From: Paraniabella defluvii
Lineage (GTDB): Bacteria > Bacteroidota > Bacteroidia > Chitinophagales > Chitinophagaceae
Direction of reading: 5' to 3'
NCBI GenBank assembly: GCA_019316985.1
Contig: CP079215.1
Location: forward strand, 5,270,001-5,334,000
DNA: 64,000 bases
Positions 53,601 through 63,490 of this stretch are shown here, in pieces. The notes under the pieces were generated by a model. The model made no database searches, was not told the origin of the DNA, and worked only from the letters and a program-made list of their open reading frames with translations. Each line of letters starts with the position of its first letter. Positions within the stretch are counted from its first letter, which is position 1. Made by a program: the position numbers and the translations under genes.

Positions 53601-54837
53601 TTAAAATCTGCCTGGATTAAAAGCATCAATATTAATACTAGTGGGCTGATGCTGAATAATTTCATTCAGTAATATCCCGGTGCCCGTAGCGCAGCTCACT
53701 CCCATCATCGCATGTCCTCCGGCATAAGTTAAATTAGCATATTGGCTATGCCTTCCGATATAAGGCAGGCCGTCGGGGGTAACCGGCCGGTAACCAAACC
53801 ACGCTTTACTGGTGTCTGGCTGAGGCAGGTCCATAGCTGGATAATACTTCTTAAATGCATTGTAGATAGATTGCACCCTTTTGGGAAGAATATAATCACT
53901 ATGGCCGCTCATTTCCATCGTGCCGCCAATGCGCAACCACCGTCCGATAGGGGCTGTTGCCACGCGGTCATCAACCAGAATAGAAGGGTACTGCAGATTC
54001 CGGCTTAATGGGTCATATACCATACTGTATCCTTTTCCCGGTTGCAATAATATTCTAATGCCTAATAGTTTTGAAAGCTCGCCCATCCAGGATCCGTTGG
54101 CAATAATCACTTCGTCAGCCGGTATCGGCTGCGTGTGTGTAACTACAGAAGTGATCTTATTACCGGTTTTCTCAAAGTCTGTAACTTCAGCATTTAAATA
54201 AAAGTGGACACCCATTTCCTTAAGCGTTTATAAAGTGCCTGCATTAGTTTGGCAGGATTCACATGGCAATCGTCGAGATATAAAACGCCGCCTGAAACAT
54301 CCACTTCGGTTTCAGTTTCATAGTCTTGTACCTGCTGTTTATTACAAATGATTGTTTTAAGACCGAATTGTGCTGCCTGTGCTGCCATCTCCCTTTCATG
54401 ATGACCGGTAATTTCAGATTTATAAAGCATAAAAATGCCTTTTTCCAACAGATCAAAATTTTCCAGATCATTTTTAAATCGGTCATTTGCTCGCGCGAGA
54501 GCTGCAACAGGTTATTAAGATGCGGGGCATTTTTCTCTACCAATGATTTGTTGGCAGATTTTCTGAATGTCAGGCCCCACCTTATGAGGTCGGCATTTAA
54601 CCTGGGTTTGATGTAAAACGGAGAAGAGGAGCTCATCATCCACTTCATTCCCTGTTTAATAATACCCGGCGTTGCCAACGGGATAAAATGTGAAGGAGAT
54701 ATATAACCGATATTACCAAACGAACAACCATCGGATATATCGTTCTTATCCACAACCGATACTTCGAGGCCGGCCTTTCTTAAATAATAAGCGGCCGCCA
54801 AACCTATTATACCGCCACCAATAATTACAACATTCAT
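53601..54837 (-). CDS. FAD-dependent D-hydroxyproline oxidase/dehydrogenase (DadA-like), frameshifted
   Basis: DAO-fold flavoenzyme, ~412 residues: the FAD-binding VVIIGGGIIGLAAAYYLRKA, GCSFGNIGYISPSHFIPLA (DadA-like), DVSGGVLYLDDCHVNPAKLM, WFGYRPVTPDGLPYIGRH and TYAGGHAMMGVSCATGTGIL. Frame changes near 54450 and 54210. In this operon it should oxidise cis-4-hydroxy-D-proline to pyrroline-4-hydroxy-2-carboxylate. It is the last gene of the operon. Confidence 0.85.
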
Positions 54838-54888
54838 TGCACCATAATTTTATACTTCTCTCACTCGATACTCATCACCGGCTGTTCG

Positions 54889-55888
54889 TCAAATCACCTG
54901 GAAGCCGTGAGCATAAGGATCATCTTCTTTATCAATCCATATCGTGTTATAGCCATATAGCCTTGCCCATCCTTCTACAGAAGGCCTGATGGCCGCTTTA
55001 CCAGCAACAATGGTTTCTTCTTCTATTCTGCCGATAAACTTACTGCCAATGATACTTTCATGTATAAATTCATCACCCTTTTTAGCGTCCCCTGGCATAC
55101 CATTGTGCCATACGTGCTGAAGTGCCGGTGCCGCAAGGACTCCTGTCAATAGCTTTATCACCGTAAAAAACCGCGTTGCGGGCCGTAGACGTTTTATCTA
55201 TCGGATCGCCGGTCCATAAAATATGAGAACAGCCGTTGATCGTTGGATCATCAGGATGTACAAACTGATATTTGTCGTTAATATTTTTACGGAGCTCTCT
55301 TGCCCAGGCAATTAGTTTACCGGCGTTATAGTGGTCAATGCCTTTATAATTTTTTTGTACATCTACTATCGCGTAAAAGTTACCTCCATAAGCAACATCT
55401 ACTACCAATTCACCCAGTTCAGGACAGGATACAACAAGCTCAGTTGAATGCAAAAATGCCGGAACATTAGTTAACTTCACTGTTTTTACCTTTCCTTCAA
55501 TTTGTGTATATTCGATCATTACCAGGCCCGCCGGGGCTTCCATCCGTACAACACCAGGCGTCTTGGGCTGTATTAATCCTTCTTCGATGGCGATGGTGAT
55601 GGTGCCGATAGTTCCATGACCACACATGGGTAAGCAGCCACTGGTTTCTATAAATAAGACTGCCACATCGTTGGCCGGATCATGGGGCTCATACAAAATG
55701 CTACCGCTCATCATATCATGACCACGCGGCTCAAACATCAATCCTGTTCTTATCCAGTCATAGTCACGCAAAAAATGTTGCCTTTTCTCACTCATATTGT
55801 GGCCTAACAATTCAGGGCCGCCTTTTTTAACCAATCGTACCGGATTACCACAGGTATGGGCATCTATACAATCAAAAGTATATTTCAT
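54889..55888 (-). CDS. 4-hydroxyproline 2-epimerase (proline racemase family), frameshifted
   Basis: Inverts trans-4-hydroxy-L-proline to cis-4-hydroxy-D-proline. Two catalytic cysteines are visible: LPMCGHGTIG at ~93 and DRSPCGTGTSARMAQ at ~255. The N-terminus IDAHTCGNPVRLV and DWIRTGLMFEPRGHDMMSGS are family marks. One frame change is near 55100. ~333 residues. Having Cys at both positions separates it from the Thr-type hydroxyproline dehydratases. Operon context supports hydroxyproline. Confidence 0.88.
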
Positions 55889-55924
55889 GGCTTATCGAAA
55901 TAGGGATAGTTTATTTTTATCTTA

Positions 55925-57406
55925 TCAGATTGCGTCTTTTGTCAACTCGTCATTTACTGTTCTCCAGATACCTAACGGATTTTCATCTTTCAGTTCGTCG
56001 GGCAATAATGCATTACTCCAATTCTGAAAGGCCACCGGCCTGGCAAACCGTTTAATACCGTCGGCACCAACCGAAGAAAAGCGGGAATCAGTGGTTGAGG
56101 GAAACGGTCCTCCGTGTTGCATGCTTAAACACACTTCCACGCCTGTTGGAACACCATTTAAAATAAAACGGCCGCAAAGATTTTGAACTGCATCTACCAG
56201 ATCGCTGTTATGGAGAATGTCTGCATCGGTAGCCATTAATGTTGCGGTTAACTGGCCCTCGATATGCTGGGCCACTTCCAACATTTGTTGCACATCTTTG
56301 CAACGGATTATTAAGGAATAAGGGCCAAATACCTCCTGATGTAAAACGGGGTTGCTGATAAAAGCAGCGGCATTCACAGCCGCGATCGTAGGCTGCCCCT
56401 GGTTTTCTCCTGCCTCGATTCTGGAAACAGATATCATTTCCACATCGGTCTGAGAAAGAGCTGCCTTTCGCTTTTGAATATAGTTTTTACTGATACCTTC
56501 ATGCAACATAGTGGCTGGTGCGATGGCTTCAATTTCAGCAGCCAATGTAGCCGTGAATTGGTCAAGCTCCTTCCCTTCTATCCCTATCAGTAACCCGGGG
56601 TTGGTGCAAAATTGCCCTACACCCAATGTCACAGACCCGGCATATTGCCTGGCAATTTCCGACGCAGCAGTTTCCATTTTTTCGGGTAGCAGAAATACAG
56701 GATTAATACTACTCATTTCAGCAAAGACCGGGATGGGTTCTTTTCTGTTATTAGCCCAGTCGAACAGTTGCTTACCTCCGGAGAAGGAGCCTGTAAAACC
56801 AACGGCTTTTGTATAAGGGTGTTCCACCAAAGTCTGGCCTACTTCAAAGCTCTTCCCATGCACATGGGAAAAAACGCCACCAGGCAAACCGGCTTTTTCT
56901 ACAGCTTTTGTTATTGCTTTAGCCACCAGCTCGCTGGTTTGGGCATGCGCTGGATGTGCTTTCACAATCACAGGGCAACCTGCAGCAAAGGCCGTGGCTG
57001 TGTCGCCACCGGCGGTTGAATAAGCAAATGGAAAATTAGAAGCACCAAACACTACCACCGGGCCCAGGGGTACCAACATTTTGCGGAGATCGGGTTTGGG
57101 CGGATTTTTATCTGGTATAGCGGTATCAATCCTGGCTTCCAGCCAATCGCCTCTTTCACAGGCTGCAGCATAAGAATTTAACTGGAAAATGGTTCGTGCC
57201 CGCTCACCTTTTAACCGTGCTTCGGGTAAGTTGGTTTCTTTTCCCGCAATTGCAATCAACTCTTCACCCAGGGCTTCTATTTCGCTGGCTATGGCCCGCA
57301 TAAAAATAGCTCTTTCTGCAAGCGAGCATTTTCTATAAATATGAAAAGCGCTCCATGCGCTCTTCATAATCTGGTTAATTTCCTCTTTACTTGAATCCTG
57401 AAACAT
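55925..57406 (-). CDS. Alpha-ketoglutaric semialdehyde dehydrogenase (NADP+)
   Basis: Intact, 493 residues, one of the few long unbroken frames. ALDH landmarks: LVPLGPVVVFGASNFPFAYS, AFAAGCPVIVKAHPAHAQTS, AVGFTGSFSGGK, the catalytic Glu in FAEMSSINPVFL and the catalytic Cys in GVGQFCTNPGLL. VCLSMQHGGPFPSTTDSRF is typical of the 2,5-dioxovalerate dehydrogenase branch. It completes hydroxyproline breakdown by making alpha-ketoglutarate. Confidence 0.9.
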   Translation of the reverse strand: MFQDSSKEEINQIMKSAWSAFHIYRKCSLAERAIFMRAIASEIEALGEELIAIAGKETNLPEARLKGERARTIFQLNSYAAACERGDWLEARIDTAIPDKNPPKPDLRKMLVPLGPVVVFGASNFPFAYSTAGGDTATAFAAGCPVIVKAHPAHAQTSELVAKAITKAVEKAGLPGGVFSHVHGKSFEVGQTLVEHPYTKAVGFTGSFSGGKQLFDWANNRKEPIPVFAEMSSINPVFLLPEKMETAASEIARQYAGSVTLGVGQFCTNPGLLIGIEGKELDQFTATLAAEIEAIAPATMLHEGISKNYIQKRKAALSQTDVEMISVSRIEAGENQGQPTIAAVNAAAFISNPVLHQEVFGPYSLIIRCKDVQQMLEVAQHIEGQLTATLMATDADILHNSDLVDAVQNLCGRFILNGVPTGVEVCLSMQHGGPFPSTTDSRFSSVGADGIKRFARPVAFQNWSNALLPDELKDENPLGIWRTVNDELTKDAI

Positions 57407-57558
57407 TCTGATAATGATAAATCGATTAAAAATGGGTTTAGATAGCTCCCGGAAGCTGAAGGTCTCCAGGGCGTCATCACAATATCAGTTATTATAATGA
57501 TGCCGACTCCAGAGCAGTTTTTTCTCATTAATAATAGATGTTACATCCGGGCGGTTAG

Positions 57559-58433
57559 CTATGCCTTTTCGATGAGACTGAGAATCCTTTGCCTTTCCTC
57601 TCCCACTAACGTAAGACGGGGAGCGCGTACATACTCACTGCCAATTCCTGTTTGTTGTTCGGCCAATTTAATATATTGCACCAGTTTTACATGAATATCC
57701 AGCTCCAGCAAAGGAAGGAACCATCTGTAAATGGCTATCGCTTCCGCCAGTCGACCGGCTTTGATCAATTTATATAATGCTACCGTTTCTGCCGGAAATG
57801 CACAAACCAAACCCGCTACTAATCCATCGGCTCCGGCTACCAGTTCTTCCAGGGTCAAAGTATCCACACCGCAAAGAACAGCGTACCGGTCGCCAAACTT
57901 CGTCTTCATCCGGGTTACATTCGATACGTCGCGGGTGCTTTCTTTTACCGCGGTAATGTTTGAACAGGCCGTCAGTTCTTCAAAAGCATCCAGAGTTACC
58001 AGGGTTTTATAGTCAACCGGGTTATTATAAATCATAATAGGTAAATCGGTGCTATCTGCCACTGTTTTAAAGTAAGTAACCAATTCGCGATGGTCGGGAA
58101 CATAACGCATAGGCGGTAACATCATCAAACCGTCCACGCCCCATTCTTTTCCCAGCGCAGCCTGTTCCAAAGCCAATTTGGTGCTACCTTCCGCAATATT
58201 TAAAATAACCGGAACCCTTCCCTGTATTTTTTCTATGGCAAATTTGATCAGCCGTTCTTTTTCATCGGTTGTTAAAACGCTGGCTTCACCCAAAGTTCCC
58301 CCAAGATAACACCTTCAATCCCCGCTGCTAGTTGCGCGTCCAGGTTTTTTTCAAATAAAGCAAAATCTAACTCATCATTTTCCGTAAACTTGGTGGTTAA
58401 AGCAGGCATTACTCCTTTCCATTGAAATGTCAT
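57559..58433 (-). CDS. DHDPS-family pyrroline-4-hydroxy-2-carboxylate deaminase (frameshifted)
   Basis: TIM-barrel lyase of the DapA/NanA family: WKGVMPALTTKFTENDELDF, GTLGEASVLTTDEKERL, PIMIYNNPVDYKT (catalytic Tyr) and ITAVKESTRDVSNV (Schiff-base Lys). One frame change is near 58295. The start M-T-F-Q-W at 58433 is chosen over a longer hydrophobic N-terminal extension. In this operon it should deaminate the pyrroline to alpha-ketoglutaric semialdehyde. A -7 box lies 23 bp upstream. Confidence 0.87.
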
Positions 58434-58455
58434 AGCGTTTAAATTTTTGTTTAGG

Positions 58456-58526
58456 CAAAAATAGAATGACACAAATGCAGAAACTAAACAGAATTTATCC
58501 TTTTTAAACCATATTTTGTCACAAAT
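58456..58526 (-). promoter_or_regulatory. Operon promoter with paired direct repeats
   Basis: On the minus strand TATTTTTG (58456-58463) matches the Bacteroidota -7 box TAnnTTTG. On the plus strand TGACACAAAT (58467) and TGTCACAAAT (58517) are direct repeats exactly 50 bp apart, about five helical turns. They are candidate AraC binding sites for the adjacent regulator. Confidence 0.5.
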
Positions 58527-58546
58527 AATACTGAAGGCGTCTTGCG

Positions 58547-59425
58547 CTAATTGCCAGAAGCTTCTCTGTACTCTTTTAAGTATTCCAAAGGAGATTTTCC
58601 GGTTACAGACTTAAAAACGCGGTTAAAATTAGTAATACTGTTAAATCCTGAAGTGTATGCTACCGTGGATACACTCTCAAAATCGGCTGCGGTTAACTTT
58701 TTGCAGGCCTCATTAATCCTGACTTCATTGAGAAAGCCGACAAACGTATGCCCGGTTTGCTTTTTAAAATAGCGACAAAAAGCCTGCGGTGTCATATGAG
58801 ATACAGCTGCTACATTTTCTAAGGGAATATCGCTATGATAATGCTGCATAATATAGTCATACACCTGGCCGATCCTGATCCCTCGGTATCACTTACCTTA
58901 TCAGGAACTCTCGTGGATAACGGTTCCAGCTCTTTACTAATAGCGTTTAGATATTGAAGCAATTCGAAAAAGTAAATGAGCCGGTCTGCATTGCGGGCAT
59001 TATTCAAACGAGACATTTTATCGGCAACAGCATCTTTATGCGCATCAGGAATTTTAAAACCGCTGTTGTGATGATCCAGGAAATTTTTAAGCACTTTCAT
59101 TTCCGGAGCGCTGAAGAGAAATTTGAGTTTTTCAGCTGGGTCGAAAAAGATGGTAAGAGAATGGATTGCTTTTTCGGGATCAGACGTAAAATATTCCGGC
59201 CCACTTTTAAAAATATGTGGCTGGTTAGCACCTATAAAAAAATATCCCCGGAATTAAAAGTATACACATTGGTTCCTGCTACAAAGCTGCCGCTTCCTCT
59301 ATAACCCAGGTTAACTGGATTTCAATATGCCGGTGGAGGTAAGGGTAAAAATAAGGGAGTTCCTCCTCCTGGCTGATTACAGATTTATCATGAGAAACGG
59401 GTATTGTAAACTGTAACACATTCAT
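58547..59425 (-). CDS. AraC regulator of the hydroxyproline operon (frameshifted)
   Basis: Cupin sensor (FYPYLHRHIEIQLTWV, GDIFFIGANQPHIFKSGPEY) and AraC double HTH (IPLENVAAVSHMTPQAFCRY, VSTVAYTSGFNSITNFNRVF) ending KSPLEYLKEYREASGN, ~293 residues. Frame changes are near 59300, 59200, 59120 and 58870. It is directly upstream of, and co-directional with, the catabolic genes, so it is the probable activator, with a pathway compound as ligand. Confidence 0.85.
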
Positions 59426-59534
59426 GCAGTGAATATACGAAGCTTATATAATAAAAAGATAGAGTCATATCCTATAGGCATAGCAATCATTATAATAAGA
59501 GCATCCGGAGAATATCGGCTCAGATAAACCCAAT

Positions 59535-59565
59535 AAAAATGCGGCCCGGTAAATACCGGGCTCGC
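59535..59565 (-). terminator. Rho-independent terminator of ssb
   Basis: GCCCGGTA / TACCGGGC around a 2-base loop, extended by GC-G-C pairs, then a T-run on the minus strand (59535-59539). It lies about 90 bp past the ssb stop. Confidence 0.7.
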
Positions 59566-59656
59566 ATGGGTGTTTGTCATAGGTTAGCTTTTTAATACTC
59601 ATACTTGCGATCGAACATTTCCATATTTTTAATAGGTCAATTGTGTTATTAATACT

Positions 59657-59993
59657 CTATGCTTTGCTACCGAGCAGTAACAGTTCATTGGCATGTACTT
59701 CTGTGATATACTTTCTGATACCTGTTTTATCTGTGTAGTTGCGGCTGATCAGTTTCCCTTCGATAGCAACTTCTTTTCCTTTAGTCAGGTATTTATTGGC
59801 TATTTCAGCTACCTGGCCCCAGGCTACTACATTATGCCACTGGGTCTCTTTTATACGCTCACCCTTATTGTTTTTATATGTTTCGCTGGTAGCAATGCTG
59901 AAGCGAACCATTTTTTTCCGCTCTCCATAGTCCTAACTTCTGGAGCGGCACCTAAATTTCCAATTAACTGAACTTTGTTTTTAATGCGTACAT
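59657..59993 (-). CDS. ssb: Single-stranded DNA-binding protein (frameshifted)
   Basis: OB-fold SSB of ~112 residues. MYALKNKVQLIGNLGAAPEV requires restoring one A in the A5 run near 59977. VRFSIATSETYKNNKGE follows (one A missing near 59912), then TQWHNVVAWGQVAEIANKYL and KEVAIEGKLISRNYTDKTG. There is no acidic protein-interaction tail; it ends ANELLLLGSKA. This is a short Bacteroidota-style accessory SSB, so a second, full-length copy elsewhere is likely. Confidence 0.88.
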
Positions 59994-60109
59994 AACTTTA
60001 AGTTTTATATCCGGTGAAACGGATGGTTAAAATTTTTATTTCAATCTTTCAGTGGCGCCGCTGAAAGACAACACAAAGATGCGATGGCCTAAAGCCCTTA
60101 GTCGTATTT

Positions 60110-60159
60110 TAAACGTTTACTTACGACAATAAACGTTTATAAACGCTTATAAACGTTTA
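60110..60159 (+). repeat. Tandem palindromic decamers TAAACGTTTA
   Basis: TAAACGTTTA at 60110, 60130 and 60150 with TAAACGCTTA at 60140; the last three abut. Each perfect copy is its own complement. The array lies ~120 bp upstream of ssb and ~170 bp upstream of the divergent Zn-ribbon gene, inside a 335-bp gene-free spacer. It may be an operator array. Confidence 0.7.
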
Positions 60160-60328
60160 AAAACGGCTATTAAGTGTCAATAATCTGAAAATCAATAGAT
60201 ATATTTTTCATATACGTAATCATTTTCGTAATTTTCAATACATTTACCGGGGTAAGTCTTAAAGTGTTGCACCGCTTTTATCTTGCTCCTGCCAATAACC
60301 TTGGAATTTCATTTAATAATGGCTGATT

Positions 60329-60702
60329 ATGGAAACGCAACCTAAGAACTGTATGGCCTGTGGCAAACCTGTAAAAGGAAGAAGCGATAAAAAATTCTGT
60401 GACGATTATTGCCGCAATGCCTATAATAATCGTGCAAATGGCATCAACAGCGGAATTATCCGTTCTATCAACAATGATTTAAAAAGAACAGGCAAATATT
60501 AGCTTCACTCCTCCCTAAGCAACAGGAAACTATTAAAACACTCAAATCAAAACTTATTGACTTAGGATTTAAATTCAGATGGATGACCCATCAATATACG
60601 AACTCCAAAGGGCAGGTTTATTATTATTGCTACGATTATGGTTATTTAATAATAGAAAATGATTGGATACTCGTAGTGAGAAGAAAAGAAACTATATTAT
60701 AA
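60329..60702 (+). CDS. Small Zn-ribbon protein (frameshifted)
   Basis: About 124 residues once stitched. METQPKNCMACGKPVKGRSD, KKFCDDYCRNAYNNRANG form a C-x2-C, C-x3-C zinc knuckle of the DUF2116 type. Then RSINNDLKRTGK and, after a frame change near 60500, LPKQQETIKTLKSKLIDLGF and YYYCYDYGYLIIENDWILVV. Unknown function; I recall similar proteins in Bacteroidota. Divergent from ssb. The stretch 60703-60900 shows only a weak minus-strand frame (YATGITNAYMEQAGNYFY). Confidence 0.65.
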
Positions 60703-60904
60703 ATACATATTGAAAAACCGAGCGTAGACCTACCAACAGGATTCCGTTTTTTGAAACGAATTGTAGAAATAATTACCCGCTTGCTCCATATAGGCATTTG
60801 TGATTCCGGTGGCATAATTTTTTCAGCTGGTTGATCATAAGAAAACAGCCGGTATGCCCACGCCAATAAAAATCCGAAAAAAAGTACCCTTTCTAAAGTA
60901 GCAG

Positions 60905-61552
60905 TTGGCCGGAAAAAAAAAGATTGCGGACAGCTATAATCGTTTTAAAACCTTTGCAGGAAAACAATACACCGGTATGCCGGTTGGCCGGAGTCATAAA
61001 TGGTACTATGATAAGGGAGAGTGGAAGGAAACCAAAATTACGCCCGATTTATGGCGCATTCATTATGCCGTTACCAAACGCCGTGCAGGTAAAGCACCTA
61101 AAGGATCGGGTGTGCCGGTGGGAACCGGTTACCATTGGTATATCACAGCCCACCAACAGGTTATAAAGCTCAATGAAGACGATTATAGTACCGAGCTTAT
61201 CGGCCTGAAATATAAATTAGCCCATCACAGGGCGGATAAGGAAAAATGGAATATCAGCACCGCAACACAGCGTAAACACCTTATTGATTTTTTAAAATCC
61301 TGGCTGCTGCAGTTAGAAGCAGCCGTAATTGAACTTTCGTTTGATTACAATGGAGTACATAATCAGGGAGAAGCCGTAGCACTGCCTGAAACAGCCATTG
61401 AAGATATTTCTTATCAGTATGATATAGTGCTTAATGGTGCTCCGATGGGAAGCATTCGCAGACTAAAGGCCGGATGGAAAATGGACGGGAAACATGATGC
61501 GGCGCTGGTAAAAATAATCGGCGAGCAAATCGAAGCAGCCATAAGCAAATAA
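60905..61552 (+). CDS. Conserved hypothetical protein
   Basis: Intact, 215 residues, TTG start (AGKKKIADSYNRFKTFAGKQ). Basic N-terminal half with MPVGRSHKWYYDKGEWKETK, YAVTKRRAGKAPKGSGVPVG and TGYHWYITAHQQVIKLNEDD. I recall this type as a conserved Bacteroidota hypothetical. The repeated P-V-G-x-x-H-x-W-Y pattern (twice, ~45 residues apart) suggests an internal duplication. It lies 26 bp before the DUF72 gene. Confidence 0.65.
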   Translation: MAGKKKIADSYNRFKTFAGKQYTGMPVGRSHKWYYDKGEWKETKITPDLWRIHYAVTKRRAGKAPKGSGVPVGTGYHWYITAHQQVIKLNEDDYSTELIGLKYKLAHHRADKEKWNISTATQRKHLIDFLKSWLLQLEAAVIELSFDYNGVHNQGEAVALPETAIEDISYQYDIVLNGAPMGSIRRLKAGWKMDGKHDAALVKIIGEQIEAAISK

Positions 61553-61578
61553 ATAATGGCACGGCCTGATTGATGACT

Positions 61579-62308
61579 ATGAAAAAGGAAAATCATATAT
61601 AGGTACTTCCGGCTGGAAGTATAAGCATTGAAAGGAACCTTTTATCCTGAAGGTTTAAAGGACAAGGAAGAATTTGATTACTATGTTCAGCGTTTTAATA
61701 CGGTAGAAATTAATAATTCTTTCTATCGTTTACCTACAGCGGCAACATTTGCGGGTTGGATGAATAAAGCGCCTGCCTCTTTTGTATATGCAGTAAAAGC
61801 AAGCCGCTATATTACCCATCTAAAAAACTTAAAGTTGATAAGGATAGTCTGGACCTGTTTTTCTCCCGGGCTGCCCATTTAGAAAAAAAAGAAGGACCCA
61901 TTTTATTTCAGTTGCCTCCGCGCTGGCGGCTGAACCTGGAAAGATTCAGGTCTTTTCTGGCTGCGTTGCCTAAGGGGCACCGGTATGTATTTGAGTTCAG
62001 AGAACCGGGTTGGTACAATCAGGAAGTGTATGACGAAATGAAAAAATACAATTGCGCCTTTTGTATTTATGAATTGGCGGGGCATCAATCGCCCTTGACG
62101 GTTACCGCCAATTTTGTATACATCCGGCTTCATGGTCCGGGGCCCATAAATACCAGGAAGTTATTCAAAAACGCAACTGAACACCTGGGCTAAACGATGC
62201 AGCAAATGGGTGGAAGAAGGTAAAGACGTTTACATTTATTTTGATAACGATGAGCAGGGATACGCTGCCTTTAATGCATTTACTTTAGGTGAAATGCTAT
62301 CCGGGTAA
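61579..62308 (+). CDS. DUF72 family protein (frameshifted)
   Basis: TIM-barrel family of unknown function. ATG 61579 gives MKKGKSYIGTSGWKYKHW after restoring one A, then GTFYPEGLKDKEEFDYYVQR, FNTVEINNSFYRLPTAATF, FVYAVKASRYITHLKKL, GPILFQLPPRW, FEFREPGWYNQEVYDEM and VYIYFDNDEQGYAAFNAFTL. Frame changes are near 61628, 61830 and 62145. ~240 residues. IGTSGW, S-F-Y-R-L and D-N-D are the family marks. Confidence 0.85.
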
Positions 62309-62547
62309 AATATATCTTAATTTAAAGTTAATTAAAATATATTTAAATTAATTAATGTCAATTATTTATAAATAAATATATTAATTAAAATAGTAGATAA
62401 AATGATATTGTATGAAAAATTCAACTGTGAAAGTACCGGTACAAAATCTCATTTAAAATAATACCGGTCTTCATTAAATAATGATGGCCGGATATGAAAC
62501 TATACGCGATTAGCATAACGATAAGACCTTTTTCTAAAAGCGCACAC
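62309..62547 (+). other. AT-rich spacer
   Basis: Very AT-rich, with several TTAATTAA words and two ACCGGT sites but no open frame. I see no terminator or RNA gene in it. Confidence 0.5.
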
Positions 62548-63437
62548 ATGCAAAGATTATTCCTCACCTTTGGTTCGACAAGCAGGCTTTGGAAGCCGCC
62601 GATTTTTATACCGCTGTCTTCCCGGATTCACAGATTACCCATACTTCTACCATCCGGGATACACCTTCAGGCGATTGCGACATTGTTCATTTCACACTCT
62701 GGAACAAAGAATTCATAGCAATCAATGCAGGACCACTGTTCCGGTTTAACCCGTCGATGTCATTTATTGTTAATTATGACCCGCTATTCTTTAAAGGAAA
62801 ACCGGAGGAGCAGGAAGCTGCGGCCCGCGAAAGTCTGGAAAAAGCATGGCAACGATTGATGGATGGCGGCAAGGCGTTAATGCCAATGGGAGAATACTCT
62901 TTTAGCCGGCAATATGGCTGGGTTCAGGACCAATATGGGCTCAGCTGGCAGTTAATGCTTACAGAACCCACCGGCGATCCCCGACCGGCTATTTTACCCT
63001 CCTTAATGTTTACAGGTAAAACTTTAGGCAGGGCCGAAGAAGCAATTCATTTTTATACTGCTGTATTCAAAGTATCTAAGCCGGGTACATTGGCGCGCTA
63101 TCCGGAAGGAATGGACCCAGATAAAGCCGGCACCATCATGTTTGCTGATTTTAAGCTGGAAGATACCTGGCTGGCTGTTATGGACAGCGCGCATCAACAC
63201 GGCTTCGAGTTTAATGAGTCTGTTTCACTGATGGTAACTTGCGACGATCAGGCGGAGATTGACTATTACTGGAACCGGCTCTCGGCCATACCCGAGGCAG
63301 AACAATGTGGCTGGTTAAAGGACAAATTCGGGTTCAGCTGGCAAATTACTTCAACTGTGCTGGAAAAGCTGATGAAAGAAGGCACACCAGATCAGGTTGA
63401 TCGTATTACGAAAGCCTTTCTAAGGATGAAAAAATAG
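62548..63437 (+). CDS. Two-domain VOC (PhnB-like) protein (frameshifted start)
   Basis: About 297 residues, a tandem duplication of the PhnB/VOC fold. Domain 1: KIIPHLWFDKQALEAADFYT, VFPDSQITHTSTIRDT, MPMGEYSFSRQYGWVQDQYG. Domain 2: AILPSLMFTGKTLGRAEEAI, HFYTAVFKVSKPGTLARYPE, GWLKDKFGFSWQITSTVL. The ATG at 62548 needs one A restored in CAAAG. The family is related to 3-demethylubiquinone methyltransferase-like VOC proteins; no substrate known. Confidence 0.8.
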
Positions 63438-63490
63438 ATATCGCTGCAATAAAGGCTGCCGCTACCCTTAAATCATAAAACACCGCCGGT

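Noticed and set aside
60642..60866. Minus-strand 74-residue ORF
   Set aside because: Overlaps the Zn-ribbon gene end, and the frame switches; only a weak alternative frame looks protein-like.
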